Shown: piece after piece, positions 23,550 through 34,300 of the stretch | Numbering within the stretch: the first letter of the stretch is position 1 | Layout: each line of letters opens with the position of its first letter | Program-made: the position numbers and the translations under genes | Source of the DNA: Pollenia angustigena | Taxonomy: Eukaryota > Arthropoda > Insecta > Diptera > Polleniidae | Assembly: GCA_930367215.1 (NCBI GenBank) | Contig: OV884059.1 | Coordinates: 221,470,303-221,534,302 of the forward strand | Length of the DNA stretch: 64,000 nt | Reading direction: 5' to 3' | Notes under the pieces: model-generated | The model's database searches: none | Told to the model about the DNA's origin: nothing | The model's input: only the letters and a program-made list of their open reading frames with translations

Positions 23550-24560
23550 CAGCCGTATTCATAAACATTTTAAACTCCATTTCAAATCTGTTTTAAGCAT
23601 AAATCGTTAAAATTGTATTCATAAACGAATATTACCTTAAAAACCCTATTTTAAACCTTGTGTAAATAAGCGAATTTTAAAATTGGTTCGACCCTTGTTT
23701 AAACCTATTTTTAAATGACATTTTTGCTGTGTGTTTATGGTCATTTTGAACATTTTTGCGAGAAATTTTAAGACAATATATTATTATGCATTTAAACATT
23801 AAAAATAAAATGAAATTCAAAAATATGTATGTATGAAAAATGTATATTATTAATATATTTTTCAATTTCACAAATTAAAGCTCAAAAAATTATTAATTGT
23901 ACATTATGAACTAGTGATGTGTAAACGATCAAAATAAATAAAATAAAACTCGTTATTTGAATACTTTTTGATATCAGCAATAAAATCATCATCTAAATTG
24001 CACTTTGTTTTGTTTTGTTAGAACTCTTTATTTTTTTAAATATAACTGAACAACCTAAACAAAAGCGGCAAGCGTTTTTTTAAAAATTAAAATTTTATTT
24101 AAATACAATTTCAATAAAACAAACCGACATAGCGATCTGTAAAATAAGATTTATCAGCCGGGAGGTTTCTAATTCGCATTCTAATGGTTTGTTTCGTATA
24201 AATTGTATGCAAATGAGAAGTTTTGACATACAAAAAACGCTTCCGCACTTATTTAGGTAGCTCAGTAAGAGACAACTATTCATATATAAAAAACAATTTT
24301 TTTCTCACACACGACAAAAAAAATTTTAGATACGAATACGAGTATGAATTAATAACCACTGTTTAACATCATTATGATTCATGTGACAAATAAAAGAGAT
24401 AGCGTTGCCACCATCAAATTAAAAAATACGGTAAAACGTTTATTAGTTAAAATGCTGATTATGAATACGAATTTAAAAAACAGCTTTTTTAGGCTTAAAA
24501 TGTTTTTTAACTAAAATTTATCTAAAACCTGAATTATAATTTTTTTTATGAATACGACTG
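23550..24560. mobile_element. MITE with CAGYCGTATTCATAAA ends and TTA duplication, 1011 bp
   Basis: The ends are CAGCCGTATTCATAAA and, on the other strand, CAGTCGTATTCATAAA, flanked by TTA (23547-23549 and 24561-24563). Subterminal regions repeat TTTTAAAC/GTTTAAAA words. No transposase. A PIF/Harbinger-like origin is inferred from duplication size. Confidence 0.65.
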
Positions 24561-24816
24561 TTAGAATATGAGAACACCAAACAAGTATGAAAACCGCCAC
24601 GTTTAGCGAGAAATCACTAGATATGGCAGCCCAGATTGTACTATGAAATTTTCTAAGCAATGTGGCAAATTGCCACTGGAAATGTGTTAAAAGAAACAAA
24701 TATAGTATACTGGTACAACATAAACATTTTAATAGTACTGTTTCTTTTCAATCAGTTGTTGGGTAAACCAAAAAACAACTCAGAACTTTTCGTTTATTGT
24801 TTTCTATTTTTGGGTA

Positions 24817-25349
24817 CACTCAAAAAGTTGTACAGTAACTGAATGTAATTTACTAAAATCATTTTTCGTAGAGTTAAAACTTAATAAAATTTGTTATTTT
24901 ATAATTAAACTAATTCTTTAACTATTTCTATATGTTTCTCCAAAAAATATATGTTCAGTTATTTTTTATGCATAAAATAAAACTGAAATACTTAACTGCA
25001 AAGATATTTTAAATTATTTTATTATTTACATACTTATAGGAACATGTGCACATAAATTAAAAAACACAAATTTTTCGCTGATTTGGTAGGTAATAATGAC
25101 AGGTATAAATACTGTTTTAGCTGTTTTAGTATGTAATTTAAATTGAGTTAAAATTAATTGAAAAAACCTTTGAATGTATTTTTTGTAGTTTGTACATTGA
25201 AATAACAGAAAAATTTATTAATTTTTAAAGAATTTCTCCGTTTTAAAATTAACATTAAAAAATAGCCGCAAAATTCCTTTATTTTAAATGAAATTTCAGT
25301 TTTTCAAACTTAATATTATTTTGAATTTACCTACATAATATTTTGAGTG
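24817..25349. mobile_element. MITE with CACTCAAAA ends, 533 bp
   Basis: CACTCAAAAAG at the left and CACTCAAAATA on the other strand at the right, flanked by TA (24815-24816 and 25350-25351). No coding sequence. A much smaller relative lies at 38593-38698. Confidence 0.55.
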
Positions 25350-26186
25350 TAACATCAAACAAATATGCTATACTTGTTTCTTTTAACACATTGCCGTATT
25401 CAATCAATTGTGAATGAATGAACGAAATCCACAAAAGACCGACTGACACAAAAGATAAACTGACCCAAAAGACAAGTGACCCGAAATGAACGACTGAACG
25501 AAGTGAACGAACTCGTTCACTGTTTTGAATTGAACGTTAATGACCGGTCACCTAAATGAACGATTAAGCCCAAGACTAGTGGTTGTTGTATTTTTATTAC
25601 TTTTTGCTGTATATCTGGGGATCGGCAAAAGCCAAATCTTCCAAATTAGGTACACACATTTAGGTTGCCAATACACATTATCCTACAATATATGGGCGGG
25701 ATTGGAGAAGTGGGCGTGGTACCTCCCATACAAAAAAATTAAAAATTGTATAAAAACCTTAATTTTAGGGCTGCCATATGTCCTATGGATAAGAATTATA
25801 TACCAAAATATTGGAACATATTTTATAAAAAACTCGGGAAAATCGGTTCAGATACAAAAAAGTTATGACCAAAATTATTTTTTTAAATACCCACTTTCGG
25901 GAACCATAGTTCTCCCCGAGTCCAAGCTTTATAACTCAAGTAAATGCCAAATATCTTCATAAATACGTCGGTATATCAATCTGTCAAATCGGTTAAGATA
26001 TGGCTGAGTTATACTCGAAATACTGAATCCCCAAAAATTACTCTTTTTATACCCTCCACCACAATTAGTTGTGAAGAGGGTATATTCAGTTTGTCATTCC
26101 GTGTGAAACTTTTTTACTATTCATCTCAGACCCTATAAAGTATATATATTCTGGGTCCTTGAGTAATTTTAAGTCGATTTAGCCAT

Positions 26187-26237
26187 GTCCGTCTGTCTGT
26201 CCGTCTGTCTGTCCGTCTGTCCGTCTGTCCGTCTGTT
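26187..26237. repeat. (GTCY)n proto-microsatellite
   Basis: About twelve tetranucleotide units GTCC/GTCT directly downstream of the conserved core TTTAAGTCGATTTAGCCAT. This is the characteristic microsatellite-seeding site of mini-me elements. Confidence 0.8.
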
Positions 26238-26489
26238 GAAAACACGCTCACTTTCGAAAAACTCAAAAGAAATCAACAAACTTGGTGTCAAATTGCTTGT
26301 AGTTAAGCAGTTTGGGATTGAAATTCAGCAAAATCGGTTCAATAGGATCTGAGCTATGAATCAAAATGTGGAACCACCACCTAAAAAAAATTGATAATTT
26401 TGTTACAAAAACTAACATAAATGGTGGAAAAATGCACAGAATGATATAAGATTTCGCAACAATTCGTTTTATTCAACTGGAAATCTCGC

Positions 26490-27400
26490 TGTGAAATTTC
26501 GTGAAGATCCGTCAATAATTTACCCTAGGCCCCATATAAGCCCTACTCCCGGAAAACAGTATATTAAGCCTAAAACCCTAACTAGCAATGCTTTCATTAC
26601 AAATTTTGGCAAGTCACAGTTACATAGGACTAGAAATTAAACTGTTAAGTTTCGTGAAGATCGGTCCATAATTTACCATAGGCCCCATATAAAACCTACT
26701 TCCGGAAAACAACTTAGTACGCCTAAAAACGTAAAAAATAATGCTATCATAACAAAATTTGGTACATCAAAGTTTTATAGAACTAAAAATAAATCTTTGA
26801 AATTTCGTGAAGATCGGTTCATAATTTACCATAGGCCCCATATAAACTTTACTCCCGGAAAACAACTTAGTACGCCTAAAAACGTAAAAAGTAACGCTAG
26901 CGTAACAAAATTTGGTACGTCACATTTTTTTAGGACTAGAAATAACACTGTGAAATTTCGTGACGATCGGTCCACAATTTACCTTAAGGCCCATATAAAC
27001 TCTTCTACCGGAAAACAGTTTAGTACGCCTAAAACCGTAAAAAATAATGCAATTATAACAAATTTTCGCTCGTCACAGTTAAAAAGGACTATAAATGATA
27101 CTGTGAAATTTCGTGAAGATCGGTACATAATTTACCCTAGGCCCCATAGAAACCCTACTCCCGGAAACCGGTTTAGTACACCTAAAACCATAATTAATAA
27201 TGCTATCATAACAGAAATTGGTACGTCACAGTTTTAAAGGACTAGAAATAACACTGTGAAATTTCGTGAAGATCGGTACATAATTTACACTAGGCCCCAG
27301 AGAAACCCAACTCCCGGAAAACAATTTAGTACACCTAAAACCATAATTAATAACAACTCGTCACAGTATAAGATAATAATAACAAATAGACATCATACAG
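26490..27400. repeat. Six-unit 153-bp tandem repeat
   Basis: TTTCGTGAAGATC recurs at about 26498, 26651, 26804, 26957, 27110 and 27263, exactly 153 bp apart. Each unit also has TAATTTACC-TAGGCCCCATA, ACTCCCGGAAAAC and GTACGCCTAAAACC. Because 153 is divisible by three, one frame stays open over three units (26797-27237); this is a side effect of the period, not a gene. At least two units also occur in the reverse copy at 15341-16128. Confidence 0.85.
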
Positions 27401-27925
27401 ATATTACTCCTTAAACATTCGAACTGTCGGTGGAGGGTATCAAAGATTCGGCACAGCCGAATATAGCACTCTAACTTGTTATAATTTACTTTGTTAAAAT
27501 ATATGTATACAATTATATATGAATGTTTATATATAAATATAAATTAAGTAAATGGTAAAATTCTTCCAAAACACGTCGGTATATAAAACTATCAAATTGG
27601 TTAGATAATGGGTAATTTATGAGCAAAATACTTAAAAAATGGGCTAAAAAAAACATCAAAACTTTTATAAAAACCTAAATTTTAGGGCTGCCATACGTCC
27701 TATGGATATAACTTAGATACCAAAATATTGGATTTTTTTTTAGTAAAACATATTTTATGATCAGATTTAATTTTTTTTTTTTTAAATAACCACTTTCGGG
27801 AACCATGGATCTCCCCGAGTCCAAACTTTATAACTTCTTAAACACGTTGGTATATAAATCTGTCAAATCGGTAAAAAAATGCCTGAGTTATAACCGAAAT
27901 ACTGATTTCTCAAAAATTACTCTTC

Positions 27926-28332
27926 TTATACCCTTCACCGAAGGTAAAAAGGGTATATATAACTTTGTCATTCCGTTTGTAATTTCTACAATATTGATCC
28001 TACACCCTATAAAGTATATATATTCTGGGTCCTTGTGAAAAGCGAATTTCAAAACCGGTTGTCTCTTATTCGGGCCGTATTTCATTTTAATGATATTCAA
28101 ACAACATTCGTTTATGGTTCAGTCGTCTAAGGGGTTGAGTTTAGAAACTGTTAGTCCTCTGGTTCAATTTTTCAAAGAGAATTTTTCTTTTAATTTGTAT
28201 GTTCTAAAAACGATTTTGAAAAAATATTTACCAGTTTTATTTAGTTTTTGTCTAGTTGCTCTGTATTCTGCTCGCACAATGGTGAAGGGTATATAAGATT
28301 CGGCACAGCCGAATATAGCACTCTTACTTGTT
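27926..28332 (+). mobile_element. Short complete mini-me/Helentron-like element
   Basis: Starts TTATACCCTTCACCGAAGGT, has TTTGTCATTCCGTTTGT and CCTATAAAGTATATATATTC, and ends with GTGAAGGGTATATAAGATT, the hairpin ATTCGGCACAGCCGAAT and ATAGCACTCTTACTTGTT. The internal repeat array and (GTCY)n run are absent. It is preceded by the same host words (AAAAATTACTCTT) as the copy at 26047. Confidence 0.65.
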
Positions 28333-28440
28333 TTTAATAACATCATAAACAAAACTAAATATGTGACCCGGTCTACGAAACAGTGGCTTATGACTAAAAA
28401 AACAAAATATCGAAAAATCATCTGTTAAAGATAAACAATG

Positions 28441-29255
28441 TGTTTAGGCACGAAACCCCTACATCTTTTGCAGGGCATGAAAACCCTACATGGGTCACAA
28501 TAGCGAGTATATTGACTCGTCGTGTTTTTTCTCTTTAACAAACGTTTTTTTCCTCCTTAACATCAACTAGCAGTTGATCGGTTATTTGGATTCTTGCATT
28601 TTCCTTTTTTTATTCTTTCTAAGTAGTAAAAGCGAACAAGAAGGTTATTTTTCAAAGTGTCTCTCCATAAGTTGAAAGTGTTAATCAACAATTGTATTAT
28701 AAATAAGTTAAAAAATAATTTATCTATTAAAGCCAAACTTCCAAACAATCTAATAAAAGTGTTTTTTTTTGTTTTCTTACGGGAATTGCGCCAGTGTTTG
28801 TTGCGCCAAACGTATCGTTCTTTTCATGATTGTGTCGTAAAACGCGGTATTTTTTCTAAACAAAATTATTAAGCAAAAGTGTCTACCTTATCAGGAAAAG
28901 AGTGAAGAAACGTGTCAGTCATTGGACTTTAAACAGCTAAAAGCAATTCATTTTGGTAAAAAGGGAAAACCAGGTTTTCTCGGTTAGACCTTGGAGAACA
29001 ACAAAGAAGTTTATACCGAGTATAAACTAATTGTGCCCAACCGTGCGTACCTATACAGGTGTTTTCCGTTCACCTATCCCCTCCCACAGAAGACGATCAG
29101 AAGAAGATTGTAGCCAACGACACCAACCCAGCATCCCGTCTTGCTTCAACCGTGCGACGACAGTGACGTAGACCAACAATCATAACCCCAAATGTAAGTA
29201 CCCCTATTTTACATTCTCAATCAAAATATATCATCAACCCCCGTGTACCCATACA
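28441..29255 (+). repeat. BEL/Pao 5' LTR
   Basis: Begins TGTTTAGGCACGAAACCCCT and ends GTGTACCCATACA. A TATAAATA box at 28698 and an AATAAA signal at 28752 are spaced so that U3 would end near 28730 and the poly(A) site would follow soon after. An alternative start is the Inr-like TCAGTCA at about 28916. A consensus splice donor AAT|GTAAGT lies at 29193/29194, still inside the LTR. Confidence 0.9.
29191..29200 (+). promoter_or_regulatory. Candidate splice donor in the LTR leader
   Basis: AAAT|GTAAGTA matches the fly 5' splice site consensus. It lies downstream of both plausible transcription starts and upstream of the primer-binding site. It could pair with the acceptor at 36661 to make a subgenomic mRNA for the third ORF. 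The same bases contain ATGTAA, a start codon directly followed by a stop, present only in unspliced RNA. Confidence 0.4.
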
Positions 29256-29258
29256 TTT

Positions 29259-29276
29259 TGGTCCTTCGAACCGGAT
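29259..29276 (+). promoter_or_regulatory. Primer-binding site, complementary to tRNA-Tyr
   Basis: TGGTCCTTCGAACCGGAT begins three bases after the LTR. Its complement ends in GAAGGACCA, which agrees with the 3' end of insect tRNA-Tyr (acceptor stem TCGAAGG plus A and CCA), with one apparent mismatch in 18. The tRNA comparison is from memory. Confidence 0.7.
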
Positions 29277-31395
29277 CCTGGTCATCCATAACCCGGGAAA
29301 ACCCTCTTGACATCGTATTTTACCCCCCCTGCAATCCCCTGTGCAAAGCCATGTGTGTATACTTACCTCCATAAGTATACATACGTACATACATAATAAC
29401 CCCCTCGCGGCATAACGTGCGCATTTTGTATTTTTTTTGTGTACTTACCTCCATAAGTATACATACGTACATACATAATAACCCCCCTCGCGGCATAACG
29501 TGCTCACTTTGTATTTTTTGTATTTTTAACGGTCACATAAAAATACAAAAATACAAAAAACCAAATTATTGTTCCCCCCTCGTGACTACCTATCATGTGT
29601 CAGGTTCTTTTTCCCAAATCATGTGCCATGCTTTTTCCCAAAAATCATCATACGATAAACCTAACGGGCGCTTAAACTTATAAAAAAAATCATACGAGAG
29701 AAAAAAAACTCGTACTTATTTCATAAGCAAAAATAATATGAAATAACTACATGTACATCCTTACATACAATTTGCATTTATTTTCATAAAGCAAAAACCA
29801 CCACCAAAATTACTACATACATACATACATACATCTAAACAAACATACCTACTAAGAACTAGTAACAGTTGAGCTAGTTGCAAAAGAAGAAAATTTACAA
29901 AACCAGTTTGTACCGCATCAAACAAACTAACAAAATCTGCAATCAATTACCATCCCCCCGCAGCTTTTTGAATATCATCAACTTCATAAACATCAACACA
30001 TCAAGTTGATGAAACAAAAAAAACACACAAAAGAAAAGAAGAAAAATAGAAGAAAAAAATCAAAATTGCATTGCGTTATACTGTCTGATATTCAAGGTTA
30101 ATATCAGTCGGCATCTCTTGTTTTTTTTTGTAATCGTCAACTGCACTAGTTCCCTCTGCTATTAACATCTCATAATATTACGCAGTCGATCAACTCGTTG
30201 GTTTTTGATATTTTGGTGAGAGAGCAAAATATCAACGAACCAGACAAAATAAATGTATGTATGTACGGTGTGTAACAAGTAAATAGAAAATAACTAGGTC
30301 ACTGGGACAAAGTTAATTGTACATAAGAACTTTTATACTAACAGCTGGATACGAGGGCAGCTCGAAAAGTCAGTGGAAATATAAAAAATTATTATTATAT
30401 TACCTATTAATATTTACTTTTAAATAAATTATTACAATTATAAAATAAAGTGAACGTATGAAAATTCCTAAATAAATTGCAATAAATCCCCTGACACATG
30501 ACACATGATAGCCCCTTTTTTTGCTGCGAACTAAGTATATACCCATATTATAAATAAATCATTTAAAATTCTTTAAATTTTTTTTTTTAGCAACTAATTT
30601 TCATTGGTCGCTCTAACGAAGCACCTCTGAAAATTTCTCAAAATTTTTCCCCAATAATAAATTAATTATAATTTAATTATTAAAATTTTTTGCAAACAGT
30701 TTTTTCATTGGTCGCTTTTACGAAGCACTTCTGAAAATTCATTTAAACTTTTTAACAATATATTATCCAAAGTTAATCATTAAAGTTTCTTTAAATTTTT
30801 TGCCAACCATTTTCATCGGTCGCTTTTACGAAGCACCCTTGAAAATTTCTTTAAATTCTTTTTTTCAAACAATTTCTTTAAAATTGTTTTCAACTTATTT
30901 TCTTATAGGTCGCTTTTACGAAGCACCTTTGAAAATTTCTTTAAAATTCCAACTTATTTTCTTATAGGTCGCTTTACGAAGCACCTTTGAAAATTTCTTT
31001 AAATTTTCTCAACTTATTTTCTTATAGGTCGCTTTTACGAAGCACCTTTGAAAAATTTCTTTAAATTTTCTCAATCTATTTTTTTTATTTTATCGGTCGC
31101 TTTTACGAAGCACCTCTGAAGATTTCATTCAAATTTTCTAAAGTATTTTCATCGGTCGTGTTTACGAGGCGCCTTTGATAATTTCTTTGGTAATTTCTTC
31201 AAATAATATTTTTAAATTTTTTGGTCGCTTTTACGAAGCACCTTTGAAAACTTACTTGAGTTTTTATCACCTGCGTTTGAATTTTCAATAATTTTACGGG
31301 TCGCCTCTACGAGGCACCATCGAAAATTTCCCTAAATTTTTTCAAAATAAATTTCTAAATTTTAAATCGTATAGTCACTTAAAAAAAAAAAAAAA
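29277..31395 (+). other. Long 5' leader of the BEL/Pao element
   Basis: About 2.1 kb without a meaningful coding frame. Near its start an 82-bp direct duplication (about 29355-29520) repeats ACTTACCTCCATAAGTATAC and CCCCTCGCGGCATAACGTGC. It then turns AT-rich and ends with a ten-copy array (30600-31325) and a run of 16 A residues directly before the gag start codon. Confidence 0.7.
30600..31325 (+). repeat. Array of ten GGTCGCTTTTACGAAGCACC motifs in the leader
   Basis: The 20-bp motif, or close variants, starts near 30608, 30711, 30818, 30907, 30967, 31027, 31095, 31156, 31223 and 31300, each followed by TTGAAAATTTCTTTAAATT. Three central units are spaced exactly 60 bp. Conservation of the GC-richer core against variable AT-rich spacers suggests a repeated protein-binding or RNA-structural site rather than simple expansion. 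Confidence 0.8.
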
Positions 31396-34300
31396 ATGGC
31401 ATCGGTAAAAAATGTCATACGGTATTCTGACCGTGTGGTCGAATTTAAAACCTACTTTGACGGTTTAAAAGTAGAGTCGCACACGCGACACACCCTCGAG
31501 GCCCACGAAAAACAAATCGATCGTCTCTGGTCAAGTTTCGAGTCATCTTATGAAGATGTGATGGACAACTATGAAGTTATTAAAGAAGAGATCGATCTAG
31601 AAACCCTTAAGGGACGGTTTTACTCTACCTTCGGCAGCCACACAGCTGTCACTGCAAAGATCCACGAACTCCGTGAGGCTCTTCAAGCCAATGCTCAAAC
31701 AGCCTCCCCCTCGAATGATAGCAACCGCGATATGACCCCACACATTTCTTTACCCCCATGCGATACCGAAGTCTTTCATGGTGACTATAAATCATGGCCA
31801 ACTTTCCGTGACATGTTCACGGCCCTATACCGCAATAATAAGCGTCTGTCACCAGTAGAAAAAATGTGCCATCTGGTCAAGAAAACTCAGGGTGAAGCGC
31901 GAGAGCTTTTAAAAACATGCCCTATGACCAATGATGGTTTTAATATGGCCTGGCAAAATTTAGTTCATCGCTATGAAAATAAGCGAATATTAGTGAACGC
32001 CCAACTTAAGTCGCTTTTCAACATAAAGCCCATATCAAAGCAAACTGGTTCCGATCTCAGACGTTTACAACGCACTATTAACGATTGTATCACCAACCTT
32101 CGGTTGTTAAACATTGAAGTCGACAATTGGGATGTAATTTTTGTATATATTTGCTCAACGTGTCTACCTGAGACCACACTGAGCTTATGGGAACAATCTT
32201 TGCCGCGCACCACTGATTTGCCAACGTGGAAAGCTTTAGACGACTTTTTATCATCAAGATTTCAAACTTTAGAGTCGGTCGCGGATATTCGATCCACTTT
32301 TTTAAACTCGCATGCCCCAAAATCTTCAAAACCTTCATCCCAAGGGCCCAAGGTAAAAAGCTATCAGACCAATATTGCGCCTGACAATAAAGGTAAATGC
32401 GCGCTGTGCTCCGAATTTCACCCGCTCAGATGTTGTGCCGTTTTTCTTGCCATGTCTATTGAAGACAGGTACGCCACAGTGAAGAAACAGAATAAGTGTA
32501 CTAACTGCCTAGGGACATCGCACGGAGCTAAGAATTGCCAAAGTAAATTCACCTGCAAAGTATGTAAGGGAAAACATCACTCCCTGCTTCATCGCGTAGA
32601 CGGGAAGAAAACCCCATCTAATAACAACACCGGGAAAAATAACCAAGTTCATCAAAATAATAACCCTCTTCCCGCTTTAGATGTGACCCCTTCCACTTCG
32701 TCCCAAGCAGCGAATAGAACGCTGCAATCGTTTTCAACTCACCTTGAACCCACTACACAGTCTGTAGTACTCGGTACAGCGTTAGTCGACGTCTACAATA
32801 ACGACCTCAAATGTACTGTTCGTGCCCTAATCGACTCTGCCTCGGAGGCAACATTTATTTCGAAAAAATTGCAAAGGCATCTTGGTCTTTATACACGGCC
32901 ATCAGCAGCCCAAGTTCACGGGTTAAGTGACTCCGTCACTGCAACTTCCACCCAAAGCTGCCACGTAAAAATCGGATCCCCGGTTGACAAATCGTTTGAA
33001 GTCTTTTCGGATGCCTTAATCATCAATAAACTTACCGGCCACCTTCCCTTTTACCCCTCATCGGCAATAAAAGATAGCGAGTTCTCCCATTTGCGATTGG
33101 CTGACACTTATCGTCATAGCTGTCGTGAGATAGATTTACTGCTTGGTGCAGATGTTTACCCAAGAATTATTCTGGACGGTCTACAAAGAGACTCACAACA
33201 ATCCTTGCTTGCCCAAAATACAGTTTTCGGGTGGATTATTACGGGGAAGGTACCCGCACACCCGTGCGGAAAGGCGGTTTTGTCATTTTTTAGCTCCATA
33301 GAATTGAATAATCAACTTCAGCGGTTTTGGGAGCTCGAGGATATCCCGAGGGTAAAAACATCCTCCCCGGAGGACACATACTGCGAAAATTTGTACACAT
33401 CCACTACGTTCCGAAATAAAGAAGGTCGATTTGTGGTTTCACTCCCCTTTAAAAAAGATTACCCTGAAAAGATAAATATTGGCCCCTCTCGAAAAATCGC
33501 TTTCTCCCAGTTTCTACGAAACGAGGCGAGATTGATCAAAAACCCCCAACTTAAAACTGAATACGATAAGGTAATCACAGAGTACTCTACTCTGGGTCAA
33601 ATGACCAAAGTAACCCCCATAAATGGTGACAGCGGCACTTATTATTTGCCCCACCATGCTGTTTTCAAACCCGACAGCACCACAACCAAATTGCGCGTGG
33701 TATTTAATGCCTCCAGCCCCTCATGCAATGGCATAAGCCTTAATGATTTGCTTCATCCCGGCCCAGTTCTGCAGTCAGATTTAATGATTTTATTGTTGAG
33801 ATGGAGATTGTACCGCTACGTCTTTAACGCGGACATTGAAAAAATGTACCGCCAAATCTTGGTGCACCCCAAGCACACCCCCTTTCAACGAATTTTGCAC
33901 CGTGATTCCCCGAATGAGTTAACCCAGGACTTTGAGTTGAACACAGTCACCTTCGGTGTGAACTGTGCACCCTATCTAGCCATAAGAACGTTGCTAGAAC
34001 TCGCAAAAGAAAGTGAATCCACTTCCCCTCAAGCATGCGAAATCTTGCGAAATCACATGTATGTTGATGATGTCCTTTCGGGTGCCCATACCATATCGTC
34101 GGCAATAAAATTTCGCGATGAGCTTATAACAGTTCTCAAAACAGCGGGTTTTGCGCTACGAAAATGGACATCGAATAACGAAATGTTGCTGCAAGGTCTG
34201 CCTTCAACACACTTGCTAGGTGAAGAATTCCTTCAACTGTCTGAGTCCAGTATTACGAAAACTTTAGGGCTCAGGTGGAATGCTGGTAACGACCAATTTT

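Larger units (their letters stand above)
20960..25578. mobile_element. Large (4.6-kb) non-autonomous hAT-like element
   Basis: The perfect 8-bp duplication GTGGTTGT flanks it (20952-20959 and 25579-25586). The terminal repeats are long and imperfect, starting TAGAGTTGTG and, on the other strand, TAGTCTTGGG. About 150 bp of each arm are dense in GAACGAA/TTCGTTC, GACCGGTC and GTCAGTCGGTC words. No transposase frame exists in 4.6 kb. The length is explained partly by nested MITEs (21429-21684, 22939-23080, 23550-24560, 24817-25349) and a possible hAT-like element at 21229-22630. Confidence 0.75.
26047..27480 (+). mobile_element. Complete mini-me/Helentron-like element with six 153-bp repeats
   Basis: The 5' end is the imperfect hairpin TATACCCTCCACCACAATTA...GAAGAGGGTATA. 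Then come GTCATTCCGTGTGAAAC, CTATAAAGTATATATATTCT, the core GTAATTTTAAGTCGATTTAG and a (GTCY)n run at 26187-26237. A six-unit 153-bp array follows. The 3' end has the 7-bp-stem hairpin ATTCGGCACAGCCGAAT followed by ATAGCACTCTAACTTGTT. Terminal hairpin, no target duplication and the (GTCY)n proto-microsatellite are known traits of mini-me/DINE-1-type non-autonomous elements. No Rep/helicase gene. Confidence 0.75.
20636..28332 (+). mobile_element. Composite mini-me/Helentron-like element with nested insertions
   Basis: It starts with the hairpin TTATACCCTTCACCGAAGGT and runs through TTTGTCATTCCGTTTGT and CCTATAAAGTATATATATTC to 20959. There it is cut by the 4.6-kb hAT-like element and resumes at 25587. 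The interior has a repeated unit with TTTTAGGGCTGCCATA-GTCCTATGGATA and CACTTTCGGGAACCAT-G-TCTCCCCGAGTCCAA (about 25757-26046 and 27671-27925). Copies of related elements follow at 26047-27480 and 27926-28332. The shared 3' end, hairpin ATTCGGCACAGCCGAAT then ATAGCACTCT-ACTTGTT, is of Helitron/Helentron type. Whether this is one element or a tandem series is unclear. Confidence 0.55.

Noticed and set aside
26797..27237. 146-codon open frame
   Set aside because: It spans a 153-bp tandem repeat whose period is divisible by three; the translation is just the repeat three times over.
28563..28872. Short frames on both strands, repeated at 37826-38135
   Set aside because: They lie in the two LTRs and appear twice only because the LTRs are the same sequence.
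29259..29276. tRNA-like sequence (TTCGAA within CCTTCGAACCGG)
   Set aside because: Its position right after the LTR and its TGG start make it a primer-binding site; no tRNA gene can fold around it.
29361..29460. Minus-strand GTAAGT sites in the BEL/Pao leader
   Set aside because: They lack an adjoining pyrimidine tract and CAG, lie on the antisense strand of the element and are duplicated as part of an 82-bp repeat.
30600..31325. CRISPR-like array of 20-bp repeats
   Set aside because: Repeats are imperfect, spacers are related AT-rich sequence, and the context is a eukaryotic LTR retrotransposon leader.
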